DNA of 64,000 nt from MWBV01 sp964418095 (GCA_964418095.1 CAYQKM010000001.1:1-64000); one strand, 5' to 3'. Shown: positions 54,177 through 63,398, counted from the first letter of the stretch. Numbers and translations are program-made. Notes: generated by a model not told the origin, from the sequence alone.

Positions 54177-54736
54177 TATCCAAATATCTCCATTGCAAGT
54201 TTAATTCTTGATTCTGTAGTTTTAGTATAACTCTCGCGCACATCAGAAATTCCTGTTTTTCCAACATATTCTGCAAGTTCATACTGGTTTATTCCTAAAA
54301 GATTTGCTGTCTGCTCCATAGAAATACCGTGCTCATAAATTCTTGAAGCTTTATTAATTTCAGCTACTCTCAAAACCTCTTTTATGTATTTCTTTAATTT
54401 TCCAGAAAGGTTTTCAACACCTCTTCTAATCATTTTAAAGTCTTCTCTAAATTTATCATAATCTTCATTCTCAATATCTTTTATTGATTTGTCAAGATAA
54501 ATAATAACATTCTTATAGAATTTTTTCCACCCTGGAAGCTGTCTATAATCTATTCTCTCAATAATTTTACTTAATGAGTAAACCATAACAGCAACAGCAA
54601 TATTATCAACATCTTGTGTAAGAGATGCTGTATTTATTGTTTGATTACTTAATCCTCTTATTTTAAAAGAGTCGTTTTTTTCAAGAGCATCTCTAGTTTC
54701 CTTTAAAATTCTTAAAACATTATCAGATTCTTGCAT
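54176..54736 (-). CDS. HTH-containing protein upstream of the PIN gene
   Basis: Encodes 186 residues. Mostly helical (YSLSKIIERIDYRQLPGWKKFYKNVI, FKMIRRGVENLSGKLKKYIKEVL). The C-terminal GISMEQTANLLGINQYELAEYVGKTGI resembles a helix-turn-helix. It is first in a three-gene unit with a membrane protein and the PIN protein. It may regulate or bind RNA for the PIN protein; family not recognised. Confidence 0.6.
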   Translation of the reverse strand: MQESDNVLRILKETRDALEKNDSFKIRGLSNQTINTASLTQDVDNIAVAVMVYSLSKIIERIDYRQLPGWKKFYKNVIIYLDKSIKDIENEDYDKFREDFKMIRRGVENLSGKLKKYIKEVLRVAEINKASRIYEHGISMEQTANLLGINQYELAEYVGKTGISDVRESYTKTTESRIKLAMEIFG

Positions 54737-54801
54737 TCAAATTACCTCTATATCTATGCATTTTAAAAGAAAGCAGGTTATTTAAATCTTAATACTGCAC
54801 A

Positions 54802-55041
54802 TCACTTTTTTCTATGAGTATAAAGATACTTCATTAATTCAATTGAAAATACTTTTGGATTAACTTCTTTAAACTCTGAGTGTTCTTTAAGGTAATTATT
54901 AACTTGTTCTAAAACATTAGAATAATCTCTTCCTGAAAGGAAATTAGAAAAATATTCAGTGCTTAACTTAGTTAAATCTACAATAATATCTGAATTCTCT
55001 TTAGACAAAACAAATTTTTTAACTAAATTTTCTATTTTCAT
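54802..55041 (-). CDS. Hypothetical protein, 79 aa
   Basis: A small helical soluble protein (VKKFVLSKENSDIIVDLTKLSTEYFSNFL). No family recognised. It is followed 20 bases upstream by the 141-aa gene, probably in the same unit. Confidence 0.5.
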   Translation of the reverse strand: MKIENLVKKFVLSKENSDIIVDLTKLSTEYFSNFLSGRDYSNVLEQVNNYLKEHSEFKEVNPKVFSIELMKYLYTHRKK

Positions 55042-55061
55042 ATTCTTCTTTTAAGTTTTTA

Positions 55062-55487
55062 CTATTTAAAACTTATTCCCCCTGAATGTTTAATTCCAAA
55101 AACATAATATCCTATCCAATCCCCAACACAATGTCTATCTCTTATAGATTCAGGTGGCTCTAAAGAGTAAATTCCCCCAATAGGAGCTTTATCTCCATAA
55201 TTATTAAATAAATACCTATTGAATGAGTTTAGTTTTGAAATTACTGCCTCGTGCGCATTTCTTTTATCTCTATCAAGGTTAATCATTGTTTCAGTAGAAT
55301 CGTCAATAAATCTTTCACAATCATTAAGCTTTCTTCTATATGCTTCAAAATTAACTGTTGTATCAACATAGTCAAAAGCAGAAAATGTAAGGCTTTTAAG
55401 TAATCTTAATCCATTTTCATCTCCAGCTAAAATCTCTTCTATTTCACTTCTTCTCTGTCTCGCTTTATTTATCTTTTTTTCATCCAT
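55062..55487 (-). CDS. Hypothetical protein, 141 aa
   Basis: A charged helical N-terminus (KKINKARQRRSEIEEILAGDENGLRLLKSL) and a C-terminal beta-rich part with SIRDRHCVGDWIGYYVFGIKHSGG. No family recognised. Confidence 0.5.
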   Translation of the reverse strand: MDEKKINKARQRRSEIEEILAGDENGLRLLKSLTFSAFDYVDTTVNFEAYRRKLNDCERFIDDSTETMINLDRDKRNAHEAVISKLNSFNRYLFNNYGDKAPIGGIYSLEPPESIRDRHCVGDWIGYYVFGIKHSGGISFK

Positions 55488-55709
55488 TTTACTTCATTAA
55501 AAACTTCGCAAATTTGTATATTGAGATTATAGGTAAAACTATCAAAAGCCCAATTCCCATAAAAAATACTTCTATTCCTGCTGCAACTTCATTAAATTCC
55601 ATTATTTTAATTATATAATAAGCTATTTAAATCTTTCTAATTGTTACTACTTATCAGTGTTAATAAAGATAAAGATATTATTATAAGTACATTTTAACTT
55701 TGATAATAT

Positions 55710-56051
55710 ATGAAAAAACAAGTCCTATTAGATACAAATTTTATATTAACATGCATAAAACAAAAAATTGATTTTTTTGAGGAATTTTATTTAATGGGAA
55801 TTGAAATAATTATCCCTGAAAGTGTAATCTCTGAACTGAACAAATTAAAAAGAGCTTCTGCACTAACACTTTTAGAAAAAAGTTCATTTAAAGAGATTAT
55901 TTTACCTGGAAAAAATGTAGATAATTCTATAATTCAATTTGCAAGAGCTAATCCTCAAATAATAATTGCTACACTAGACAGAACAATGAGAAAAAAAATA
56001 AAAAATAAAAAAGTAACAATAAGAGGAAGAAAAACACTAGAAATTCTATAA
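55710..56051 (+). CDS. PIN-domain protein preceding rpoE'
   Basis: Encodes 113 residues. PIN acidic residues are in VLLDTNFIL, PESVISELNKL and IATLDRTMRKKI. This short PIN protein commonly precedes rpoE' in archaea and resembles rRNA-processing PIN nucleases (VapC9/Fcf1 group). Confidence 0.8.
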   Translation: MKKQVLLDTNFILTCIKQKIDFFEEFYLMGIEIIIPESVISELNKLKRASALTLLEKSSFKEIILPGKNVDNSIIQFARANPQIIIATLDRTMRKKIKNKKVTIRGRKTLEIL

Positions 56052-56124
56052 TAACCTACGAGCAGTCCATTAAATACTAACCGAAGAGCTTTTAAACCAA
56101 TTTTTACTTTAATTTTGAGATAAA

Positions 56125-56748
56125 ATGTTTTATTTAACTGAAGTTGAAGACTATGTAAGGGTTGAACCAAAACTATTTGGATTACCGACAGTAGAGGCAG
56201 TTGACCAGCAGCTTAGAGAAGTTTATTCAAATTATTATAATAAAGAATTAGGCAGATCTGTTGCTGTTATAGAAGTGCTTGAAGTTGGTGAAGGAGTAAT
56301 TATACCTGGAGATGGTGCAGCATATTACAACTCAAGATTTAAACTGCTTGTCTGGAAACCTGAACTTCAAGAATTAGTTTTTGGAGAAGTCTCTGAAATA
56401 ACTAAGTTCGGAGCATTCATAGATATGGGTGCAATGAGAGGGATGATTCATATAAGCCAGACAATGGATGACTTTGTTAGTTTTAGTAAAACAAACATCC
56501 TTTCAGGAAAAGTTTCAAAAAGAAATTTAAAACAAGGAGATACATGCATGGCAAGAATAGTTGCAATCTCTCACAAAGGAGATGAACCAAAAATAGGATT
56601 AACAATGAGACAACCTGGATTAGGAAAATTAGACTGGATAAAAGAAGATTCTATTAAAAAAGAAAAAGAAGCTGAAAAAGCAGAAAAGTTAGCTGCTAAA
56701 GGAGAAGCAAAATCAGAGAAAAAATCAAAAGGAAATAAAAAGAAATAA
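56125..56748 (+). CDS. rpoE: RNA polymerase subunit E' (Rpo7)
   Basis: Encodes 207 residues. The N-terminal domain begins MFYLTEVEDYVRVEPKLFG; an S1 domain follows (GEVSEITKFGAFIDMGAMRGMIHISQ, about residues 85-165). A Lys/Glu-rich tail after residue 175 is an extension beyond typical Rpo7. It forms the stalk of RNA polymerase. Spt4 starts one base after its stop. Confidence 0.95.
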   Translation: MFYLTEVEDYVRVEPKLFGLPTVEAVDQQLREVYSNYYNKELGRSVAVIEVLEVGEGVIIPGDGAAYYNSRFKLLVWKPELQELVFGEVSEITKFGAFIDMGAMRGMIHISQTMDDFVSFSKTNILSGKVSKRNLKQGDTCMARIVAISHKGDEPKIGLTMRQPGLGKLDWIKEDSIKKEKEAEKAEKLAAKGEAKSEKKSKGNKKK

Positions 56749-56749
56749 A

Positions 56750-56944
56750 ATGGCAAAAGCAAGAGCTTGTAAACTATGTGGAAGGATAACAGAAGAAAAA
56801 GGAGATAAATGCCCTTCTTGTGGATCAAAAGAATTAACTGAAAGTTTCAAAGGAAGAATTGTAGTTTTAGATTCAGAAAAATCAGAGGTAGCAAAAAAAT
56901 TAAATATAAAAGACACTGGAAACTTTGCAATTAAAACTAGATAG
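56750..56944 (+). CDS. spt4: Transcription elongation factor Spt4 (RpoE'')
   Basis: Encodes 64 residues with a zinc ribbon CKLC...CPSC (residues 7-24). Pairs with Spt5 to keep RNA polymerase on the template. Position between rpoE' and rps24e is the usual archaeal order. Confidence 0.93.
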   Translation: MAKARACKLCGRITEEKGDKCPSCGSKELTESFKGRIVVLDSEKSEVAKKLNIKDTGNFAIKTR

Positions 56945-56958
56945 ATTAACTAATTCAA

Positions 56959-57318
56959 ATGGAAATAAAAGATATTAAAGAAATCAAAAACCTTGTTTTT
57001 GAAAGAAGAGAACTTGAAGCAAAAGTTATTGCAGATATTACTCCAACAAAAAAAGATGTTACCTTAGCTCTTGCAAAAAAGCTTTCTGTAAGTGAAGATG
57101 CAATAAAATTAAAAGGAATATATGGGAGATTTGGTGTAAGAGAATTTGAAATTAAAGCAAATATTTACAAATCAAAAAAAGATAAAGATAAAGTAGAAAA
57201 AAAGACAAAAAAAGAAATTGAAGAAGAAAAAAAAGAAGCAGAAGCAGCAAGGAAAGCTGCTCAAGAAGCTAAAAAAGCTAAGGAAGAAGCTAAACAATCT
57301 GAGGAGAAAACAGAATAA
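56959..57318 (+). CDS. rps24e: Ribosomal protein S24e
   Basis: Encodes 119 residues. Recognised by FERRELEAKVIADITPTKKDV and AIKLKGIYGRFGVREFEIKANIY. The C-terminal 40 residues are Lys/Glu/Ala-rich and longer than usual. Confidence 0.93.
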   Translation: MEIKDIKEIKNLVFERRELEAKVIADITPTKKDVTLALAKKLSVSEDAIKLKGIYGRFGVREFEIKANIYKSKKDKDKVEKKTKKEIEEEKKEAEAARKAAQEAKKAKEEAKQSEEKTE

Positions 57319-57323
57319 ATAAA

Positions 57324-57539
57324 ATGGCAAAGAAAATAGTAAAAAAAGGAAAGAAAAAACATGTTAATAAACCAACTAGCAAAAAATATACAAAATATAA
57401 AGTAGAAGGAACAAAAGTAACAAGAACACACAAATTCTGCCCAAGATGCGGACCAGGAGTATTTTTAATGAATTCTAAAGGAAGACTGTATTGTGGAAAG
57501 TGCCACTATACTGAATTTATAACTAAGCAAGATAAGTAA
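57324..57539 (+). CDS. rps27ae: Ribosomal protein S27ae
   Basis: Encodes 71 residues with the zinc motif CPRCG...CGKCHYTEF and a basic N-terminus. It ends the rpoE'-spt4-S24e-S27ae operon. Confidence 0.95.
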   Translation: MAKKIVKKGKKKHVNKPTSKKYTKYKVEGTKVTRTHKFCPRCGPGVFLMNSKGRLYCGKCHYTEFITKQDK

Positions 57540-57625
57540 AAAAGTTTAAGAATATTCTCTCAATTTCTAAAATCTTTATTTAAGAAGATTTAGAAATGTT
57601 ATCTGCTTTTTTATATGAATATTTG

Positions 57626-57976
57626 TCATTTTTGTTTAGAATCATATTCAGTATGACATTTTGAGCATAAAAAGCGAAAGTGTTTGTCTATCGGCTTATG
57701 GGAAAGAACTATCTCCTTTTCGGATTTATCTAAGTCTACTTTAACTAATCTACGTTCCTTATCAATTAGATATTTTTTCAATAATATTTTTTCAATAACC
57801 TCTTTTCTAGAATTTCCCCGAATGTGTGCTGCTTCTAATTCTCTGATTTGATTACACTCTTGACAAATATGATTTAATTCTAATTTTCTTTTTTTAGTCA
57901 TAGATTGAATCACATTTCTAATTCTAGGGCCGATATATTTATGAAACTCTTCTATAGTACAAGTTATTTCTGCCAT
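57626..57976 (-). CDS. HNH-like nuclease, 116 aa
   Basis: Two zinc-knuckle pairs flank an HNH core: CQECNQIRELEAAHIRG, then FRFLCSKCHTEYD. The AHI His is the likely catalytic base. It stands alone and convergent with rps27ae. Origin could be a mobile element or restriction gene. Confidence 0.75.
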   Translation of the reverse strand: MAEITCTIEEFHKYIGPRIRNVIQSMTKKRKLELNHICQECNQIRELEAAHIRGNSRKEVIEKILLKKYLIDKERRLVKVDLDKSEKEIVLSHKPIDKHFRFLCSKCHTEYDSKQK

Positions 57977-58161
57977 ATTTGTTAAAGAAATAATACATAT
58001 AAAAACTTATCCTCAAATCTACGACAAACTTCTATTAATCTCTTGCATTCTAGTAATGTTAAAAAAATATCCTTCACACTCTTCTTAATGCTAATAAGAT
58101 AAATAGAAATTAATTTCAAAACCAGGGGAGAGACTTATAAAAACACTAGTTTAAACCCTAT

Positions 58162-58524
58162 TTAGTTATTAGTTATATTCTTCTTAGCATAATCAAAATG
58201 ATATTTAAATAATTCATCATGATATATCCCAATTATGGATCTTTCTTGCTGCAAATTTCTTTGATTTTTGTTATACTTTCTTATTATATACCAACCTAAA
58301 CCAATTAAAGCAAAAATAAAATAGATAAAAATAACCCAGTAAACCTGAAATAAATACGCTACTGAAAATCCAGATAATGCCAAAGCCAATAAGGATAGTG
58401 TAATGGTGGTATTATACATAGAACCTTGATGACTGGCGATTGTTTTTGTTAAGAATCTATTTAATAAAAACCTTCTGTCTTCTTCCTTTATCTTTTTTAT
58501 ATCTAATGGAAATTGTCCTTTCAC
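58162..58524 (-). CDS. Two-helix membrane protein, 120 aa
   Basis: Soluble charged ends surround two hydrophobic segments (about residues 40-60 and 63-85). No family recognised. With the next gene it forms a small unit framed by similar sequences at 58112-58135 and 59206-59231. Confidence 0.5.
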   Translation of the reverse strand: MKGQFPLDIKKIKEEDRRFLLNRFLTKTIASHQGSMYNTTITLSLLALALSGFSVAYLFQVYWVIFIYFIFALIGLGWYIIRKYNKNQRNLQQERSIIGIYHDELFKYHFDYAKKNITNN

Positions 58525-58551
58525 TTTTATAATTCCGCTTGTTAATGTACA

Positions 58552-59157
58552 TCATTCAAGGAGTTTATATTTAAAGGTCATAGATTCTGCATAATTTCCT
58601 TCATTGGAATCTATATGACTTATTATTTTTATAGCTATAAATGAGTCTCCCATTATCCCATTCCTGTCTTTATCAATAGAAAGACAAATAATCTCTTCAT
58701 CTTTTACAGGAATACTATAACTAAGAGTTGTATTTACTTCAGAACTATTTTGATGTGAATTAAATTCGCTATCTAATCCATATCTTATAAATTCGCAACT
58801 GTCTTTTGTTACCCTATCTAAATCTAATTCTTCAATTTTAACGGGCATTGAAGCAGTAATGCAATTCCCAAATCTTGGATTTCCATTGCACCAATAACCA
58901 TAAATCCTCCCTATCCCATCTGTATATTGATAGTTAGTAGACTCCCATTGAAAATTTCCCTTTAAACTATTAATTGATACTTGTCCGTCAAAAGAATCAA
59001 ATGTTTCTAAATGTTTAATTGTTACAACTTCTTTAAAGATGGCATCGTCTCCTTCAAAGACATTTCTTTGTTTAAATTGCCATATTATAATACAGGTTAC
59101 AATCAATAGAATTATTATAAACCCTGCCACAATACTTATCTTCAATCTCTTTTTCAT
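58552..59157 (-). CDS. Membrane-anchored extracellular hypothetical protein
   Basis: Encodes 201 residues. An N-terminal helix (KISIVAGFIIILLIVTCIIIW, as two parts) acts as signal anchor, and the remaining 170 residues are beta-rich with Cys (YWCNGNPRFGNCITAS, DSCEFIR, IICLSID), suggesting disulfides outside the cell. Family not recognised. Confidence 0.55.
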   Translation of the reverse strand: MKKRLKISIVAGFIIILLIVTCIIIWQFKQRNVFEGDDAIFKEVVTIKHLETFDSFDGQVSINSLKGNFQWESTNYQYTDGIGRIYGYWCNGNPRFGNCITASMPVKIEELDLDRVTKDSCEFIRYGLDSEFNSHQNSSEVNTTLSYSIPVKDEEIICLSIDKDRNGIMGDSFIAIKIISHIDSNEGNYAESMTFKYKLLE

Positions 59158-59213
59158 AACTCTATTAAAGCAATCTCTTTTAAAAACATTTTCAAAACAT
59201 AAATTATTTCAAA

Positions 59214-59267
59214 ACCCTGGGAGAATCTTCAAGCCAACAAATAGCAGACCTGAAGCGTCTCCTGGGT
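59214..59267. ncRNA. GC-rich hairpin candidate RNA
   Basis: In a very AT-rich gap, ACCCTGGGAGAATCTTCA pairs with TGAAGCGTCTCCTGGGT over about 14 positions with a 2-by-2 internal loop and G-U pairs, leaving a 19-base loop. It resembles no riboswitch I can name, and no terminator T run follows. Confidence 0.45.
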
Positions 59268-59471
59268 AAAAAGAGGTGATAATAAATGCAATACTATTAA
59301 CTATTTAAACCTTTCTATTATGTTACTCTTTAAAAATGACACTCCTTAATAAACTTAAAGTGACAACGAATTTTTTAATAGTCCCTCTAAAATTATAAAA
59401 AATATAAAATTACTTAATAACTACTTATATTTTTAATAACTACTTTATACTATCTAAATCCTTTATAAAAC

Positions 59472-59479
59472 TTTATATA
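59472..59479 (+). promoter_or_regulatory. TATA box for scpA
   Basis: TTTATATA centred about 25 bases before the scpA ATG; a second TTTATAAA lies at 59462-59469. Confidence 0.5.
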
Positions 59480-59500
59480 TTAGAAAACCATAAATTTTCA

Positions 59501-60517
59501 ATGGAAAAGCAAGGTGAAACCTTCAATACCCTCTTAGATTCACTAAATCCAATAAAACCACAAGAGGTTGTTGAAAACACGAACACACTAAAAACAAATG
59601 TAAAGCAAGAAGAAATACACGACTTATTATTTAGTAAAGAAATTGGTTGGAGAGATATTATTTATGATTTAATAAACACAGAACAATTAGATCCCTGGGA
59701 TATTGATTTAAGTGTTTTAACTGAAAAATACTTTCAAAGAATACAAGAAATGGATGAAAAGAACTTTTTCATTTCAAGTAAGGTACTTTTAGCTGCATCT
59801 TTACTTCTCAGAATAAAATCTGAAATACTCTTAAACAAATACATAAAAAGCATAGATGAAATCCTTTTCGGTCATAAAGAAGAAATTAAAAAAGCCTCTT
59901 TTGAGAGAATAGAACTTGAAGAAGAAATCCCTGAACTAATACCAAGAAGCCCTCTTCCAAGATTTAGAAAAGTAACACTAAAAGAATTATTAGAATCACT
60001 AAATAAAGCAATAATAACAGAGAATAGAAGAATAAAAAAGGAAATAATAAATAAAAATGCTTTAAGAGAAAGCTCAATCTCTCTCCCTAAAAGAAAATTT
60101 AGTATAAAAGACAAAATAATTGAAATAACAAGAATTCTTGATTCTAAATTTAGTACTAAAAAAGAACTTAAAAAAATAACATTCACAGAGCTTGCAGGAA
60201 CTGAAAGAGAAAAAAGAATAGAACACTTTTCACCTTTATTGCATATTGAATCTCAAAAGAAAATCTGGTTAGAACAATCAATTCATTTTGAAGAAATAGA
60301 AATCTGGGAAAAAAATAATTATTGGGAAAAAAAGGGAGATCCATTTAGAGAGCTAATAACAGAATTAAAAGAAGGAACTTACACTGAAAATAAAGTATCA
60401 GATGAAGAATTTAATAAGTTTGCAGAAATAGATGAAAAATATGAACTTGAAGAGCAAGAAAAAGCATCAAAGAAATTTTCAAGGAAAATAAAGTTAGAAG
60501 AAGACCAAGAGGAGTAA
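59501..60517 (+). CDS. scpA: Segregation and condensation protein A (kleisin)
   Basis: Encodes 338 residues. The N-terminal helical part has WRDIIYDLINTEQLDPWDIDLSVLTEKYFQRIQEMD and ISSKVLLAASLLLRIKSEILL, the kleisin/ScpA signature. The C-terminal part has a winged-helix-like block (KDKIIEITRILDSK). It bridges the SMC heads (2856-5714). dph6 begins one base after its stop. Confidence 0.93.
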   Translation: MEKQGETFNTLLDSLNPIKPQEVVENTNTLKTNVKQEEIHDLLFSKEIGWRDIIYDLINTEQLDPWDIDLSVLTEKYFQRIQEMDEKNFFISSKVLLAASLLLRIKSEILLNKYIKSIDEILFGHKEEIKKASFERIELEEEIPELIPRSPLPRFRKVTLKELLESLNKAIITENRRIKKEIINKNALRESSISLPKRKFSIKDKIIEITRILDSKFSTKKELKKITFTELAGTEREKRIEHFSPLLHIESQKKIWLEQSIHFEEIEIWEKNNYWEKKGDPFRELITELKEGTYTENKVSDEEFNKFAEIDEKYELEEQEKASKKFSRKIKLEEDQEE

Positions 60518-60518
60518 T

Positions 60519-61187
60519 ATGAAAATAGGCTCTTTATTCTCAGGTGGAAAAGACTCTGTTTATGCAACTTATCTTGCTAAAAAACAAGGGTATGAAATTG
60601 CTTGTTTAATAACACTTGACTCTAAAAATAAAGAATCTTACATGTTTCACACATTAAACATAAAAAAAACAAAGCACCAAGCAAAATCAATGAACCTCCC
60701 TTTAATAACCTATAATACAGAAGGGAAAAAAGAAGAAGAGTTAATTGATTTAGAAAATTCAATAAAATTAGCTATAAAAAAATACAAAATTGAGGGGATA
60801 GTTACAGGAGCAATAGAATCTACTTATCAATTATCTAGAATTCAAAAAATATGCACTAAATTAAAAATAAAATGTTTAAACCCATTATGGAAAATAAACC
60901 CTTTTGATTATCTAAATGATTTAGTAAAGAATAAATTTAAAGTAATAATAATAGGTGTGTTTGCATATCCTTTAAATCAGTCCTGGTTAGGAAAAGAAAT
61001 AGACAATAAACTAATAGAAGAAATAACCAAAGTTCATAAAAAGTATAAAGTCCATCTAACTGGAGAAGGCGGAGAGTTTGAAACCTTTGTATTAAACTGT
61101 CCTCTATTTAAGAAACCCCTTAAAATAAAATCATTTAAAGATTTTAAAGAGGGTGAAAACTCTTGGAGAAGAGAAATAAAACTCTAA
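60519..61187 (+). CDS. dph6: Diphthine-ammonia ligase
   Basis: Encodes 222 residues of the ATP-PPase family. The PP loop is SLFSGGKDSVYATYLA at residues 5-20, with VTGAIESTYQLSRIQKIC and LTGEGGEFETFVLNCPLF. It makes the last step of diphthamide on EF-2, whose target His is in fusA. Confidence 0.93.
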   Translation: MKIGSLFSGGKDSVYATYLAKKQGYEIACLITLDSKNKESYMFHTLNIKKTKHQAKSMNLPLITYNTEGKKEEELIDLENSIKLAIKKYKIEGIVTGAIESTYQLSRIQKICTKLKIKCLNPLWKINPFDYLNDLVKNKFKVIIIGVFAYPLNQSWLGKEIDNKLIEEITKVHKKYKVHLTGEGGEFETFVLNCPLFKKPLKIKSFKDFKEGENSWRREIKL

Positions 61188-61205
61188 TTAACTACAACAA
61201 ACACA

Positions 61206-62390
61206 ATGAAAATACTAAAATTTTTAAAAAATCTATTGAAAGAAGAGGATAAAGAAGAAGTAACTAGTGAGCAAGAAATAGAATTATCTAAAATAGAAGA
61301 TTCACTCAAAGAAAAAGAGAAGTCACTTAAAGAAAAAGAAACTCTCTTAATCTCTGAAATAAACTCAAAGATAAATTTATTTATTAAAGAACTTAAAGAA
61401 AAAATAGAAATTGTTAAAGAAGTAGAAATAGAATCAAAAGAAAAAAATGAAAAAATAAAGTCAGTTGTTTATGAAGGAAGAAAAAAATACATTGAATTTC
61501 TTGAAAAGCTTATGAATAATCTAACAGACACCCTAGATATAACTGAATTTAGTAAAAAAATAAAAGACATTAACTCCTCATTTTCAAGGTTTAATGAAAC
61601 CTCTCATAATAGCTATGAAAGGGCCACAATACTTATTGGAAAAGAAATGGGAAACATAAAAGAATCCTTAAAAAAATTCTCTAATGAAATTCTAGAAATA
61701 TTCAATGAAAATAAGCAGATAATCTCAGACTACAACACTCTAATTGCTATCAAAAACACACACAAGAATATAATCAAAAATGAAGAAGAAATTAAAAAAT
61801 CAGAAAACAAATCAGAAGAAACAATAAAAAAAATAGAGTCAAATAAAAAAGAAAAAACTAAATTAGAAAATAAATTAGAAGAAACAAAAAAAAGCAAAGA
61901 ATATCTTGAAAATCTAAAAATTAAAGAGCAAATAAAATTGCAAGAAGAGGATATTAAAAACCAAATATCTGAATTAAGGCAATTAATAGATTTTAAAGCA
62001 CTCTCTAATTTCTTTCATATTTTTGAAGATAAGATGAGCTTAATAAAAGCACATAAAGATAATTTTAGTGGAGAATTTAATCTGGATAATGGAGAAAAAA
62101 TATTAAAATTACTAGAAGATTCTAATCTAAATAATAAAGAAATTTCAGATAAAATAGAAGAAATAATCTTGAATAAAAACAATCTAAAAGAAAAGGAAAA
62201 GAGCATAAGAGAAGACAAAACTATCCATATAATTTCAGAAGTAAATGCCGTCGAGGAAAAGATAGAAAACCTAAAAAAAGAATTAGAATGGATTAATAAA
62301 ACATCAGAAAAAGCTAAACTAAATAATCAGGAAAACTTAAAAAGCATAAAAGAACAGGCAAAATCAATAAAAATAATAATAAAAGACTAA
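61206..62390 (+). CDS. Long coiled-coil protein
   Basis: Encodes 394 residues, almost all helical with long Lys/Glu heptads (residues 25-85 and 200-260 and onward). No ATPase or membrane parts. The sequence context with scpA and dph6 suggests the same operon. Function unknown; a structural or partner protein is possible. Confidence 0.65.
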   Translation: MKILKFLKNLLKEEDKEEVTSEQEIELSKIEDSLKEKEKSLKEKETLLISEINSKINLFIKELKEKIEIVKEVEIESKEKNEKIKSVVYEGRKKYIEFLEKLMNNLTDTLDITEFSKKIKDINSSFSRFNETSHNSYERATILIGKEMGNIKESLKKFSNEILEIFNENKQIISDYNTLIAIKNTHKNIIKNEEEIKKSENKSEETIKKIESNKKEKTKLENKLEETKKSKEYLENLKIKEQIKLQEEDIKNQISELRQLIDFKALSNFFHIFEDKMSLIKAHKDNFSGEFNLDNGEKILKLLEDSNLNNKEISDKIEEIILNKNNLKEKEKSIREDKTIHIISEVNAVEEKIENLKKELEWINKTSEKAKLNNQENLKSIKEQAKSIKIIIKD

Positions 62391-62445
62391 ATCAAAAGAT
62401 TAAAAAAGCATATAATCTATAATATATTATTAAAGACAATCTAAA

Positions 62446-62691
62446 ATGAGGAAAAAAAGAGGTTCTAAAAAGAAGAAAAACTGCGCTAAGGTAAATAAAT
62501 TTCTTAACTTTGGAACTCAAAAATCAGTGTTTTGGGCAATAACCATTTCAGCAATAGTTCTAACAATTCTCGGATTAACACTTGTTTCAGAGGAAAGACA
62601 AATCATAATCTCTCTAAATATTATTTGGATTATGGAAGCAATATATGTTTGGATATACCTTGAAGCAAGAAAAACATATAACTTCAAATAA
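62446..62691 (+). CDS. Two-helix membrane protein, 81 aa
   Basis: A Lys-rich N-terminus (MRKKRGSKKKKN) precedes two hydrophobic segments (about 28-48 and 53-71). No family recognised. Confidence 0.5.
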   Translation: MRKKRGSKKKKNCAKVNKFLNFGTQKSVFWAITISAIVLTILGLTLVSEERQIIISLNIIWIMEAIYVWIYLEARKTYNFK

Positions 62692-62739
62692 ATTTGAACA
62701 CTTCAAATTGTTTATAAATAGCTTTTTCTTAGATTTTCT

Positions 62740-63363
62740 ATGGGTGAAAATCATTTTATACTAGTATCTTTAGATGATTCAAAATCAGAAGCTATCTCAA
62801 AGGTTTTAGGAAATAAGTCTTGTAAAAAGATAATTGCCTATTTAAGTGAAAAAAAAGAAGCAAGTCAAAATGATTTATCTAATGCTCTAAATATTCCTTT
62901 AAACACACTAGATTATAATATAAAGAAACTTTTAGAATCAGGATTCATACAAAAAAAGAAAGATTTTTTTTGGAGTAAAAAAGGTAAAAAAATAATTATG
63001 TATGAGCTCTCAAACAAATCAATAATAATCTCCCCTAAAAAATCAAATTTTAAGAAAATTAAATCTATTATGCCTGCATTTATAATCACAGCAATAGCCA
63101 CATCTGCTATTTGGATATATGAAAAAACAAAATACTCTTTAAACTATTCAAAACAGAGCTTAGTAGAGCCAGCCAGAGAGTATATTGTAAAAGAATCACC
63201 TGAAGTCCTCTTAAGAGGAGCAGATGCAGGCAATATAATTGCAACTTCATCTGATTATGCACCTTTAGCACTCTCTACACCTCATTTAGTCTGGCCCTGG
63301 TTCTTAGCAGGAGCATTAATAATAACACTCATACTTTCAATTGTAAATTGGAAAAAACTTTAG
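62740..63363 (+). CDS. Winged-helix protein with C-terminal membrane helices
   Basis: Encodes 207 residues. An ArsR/MarR-like winged helix (KKIIAYLSEKKEASQNDLSNALNIPLNTLDYNIKKLLESGFI) is at residues 25-70. Hydrophobic helices are at about 112-128 and 185-203, so the DNA-binding domain is cytoplasmic and the middle part extracellular. It may signal across the membrane. Confidence 0.75.
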   Translation: MGENHFILVSLDDSKSEAISKVLGNKSCKKIIAYLSEKKEASQNDLSNALNIPLNTLDYNIKKLLESGFIQKKKDFFWSKKGKKIIMYELSNKSIIISPKKSNFKKIKSIMPAFIITAIATSAIWIYEKTKYSLNYSKQSLVEPAREYIVKESPEVLLRGADAGNIIATSSDYAPLALSTPHLVWPWFLAGALIITLILSIVNWKKL

Positions 63364-63398
63364 TTAAATAAAGAATAATTGAAAGGAGGTAAAAACAA

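Larger units (their letters stand above)
59158..59500. other. 343-base region between the 201-aa gene and scpA
   Basis: No gene is visible. It contains the GC-rich hairpin at 59214-59267 and the AT-rich scpA promoter on the right. Confidence 0.6.

Noticed and set aside
55488..55602. Possible 37-residue membrane peptide on the minus strand
   Set aside because: Careful reading shows a stop: the run of A at 55561-55565 has five bases, which shifts the frame and leaves only 19 codons.
57540..57620. Palindromic AT-rich sequence after rps27ae as a gene
   Set aside because: CTAAAATCTTTATTTAAGAAGATTTAG is an imperfect hairpin, most likely just a transcript end; too weak to list.
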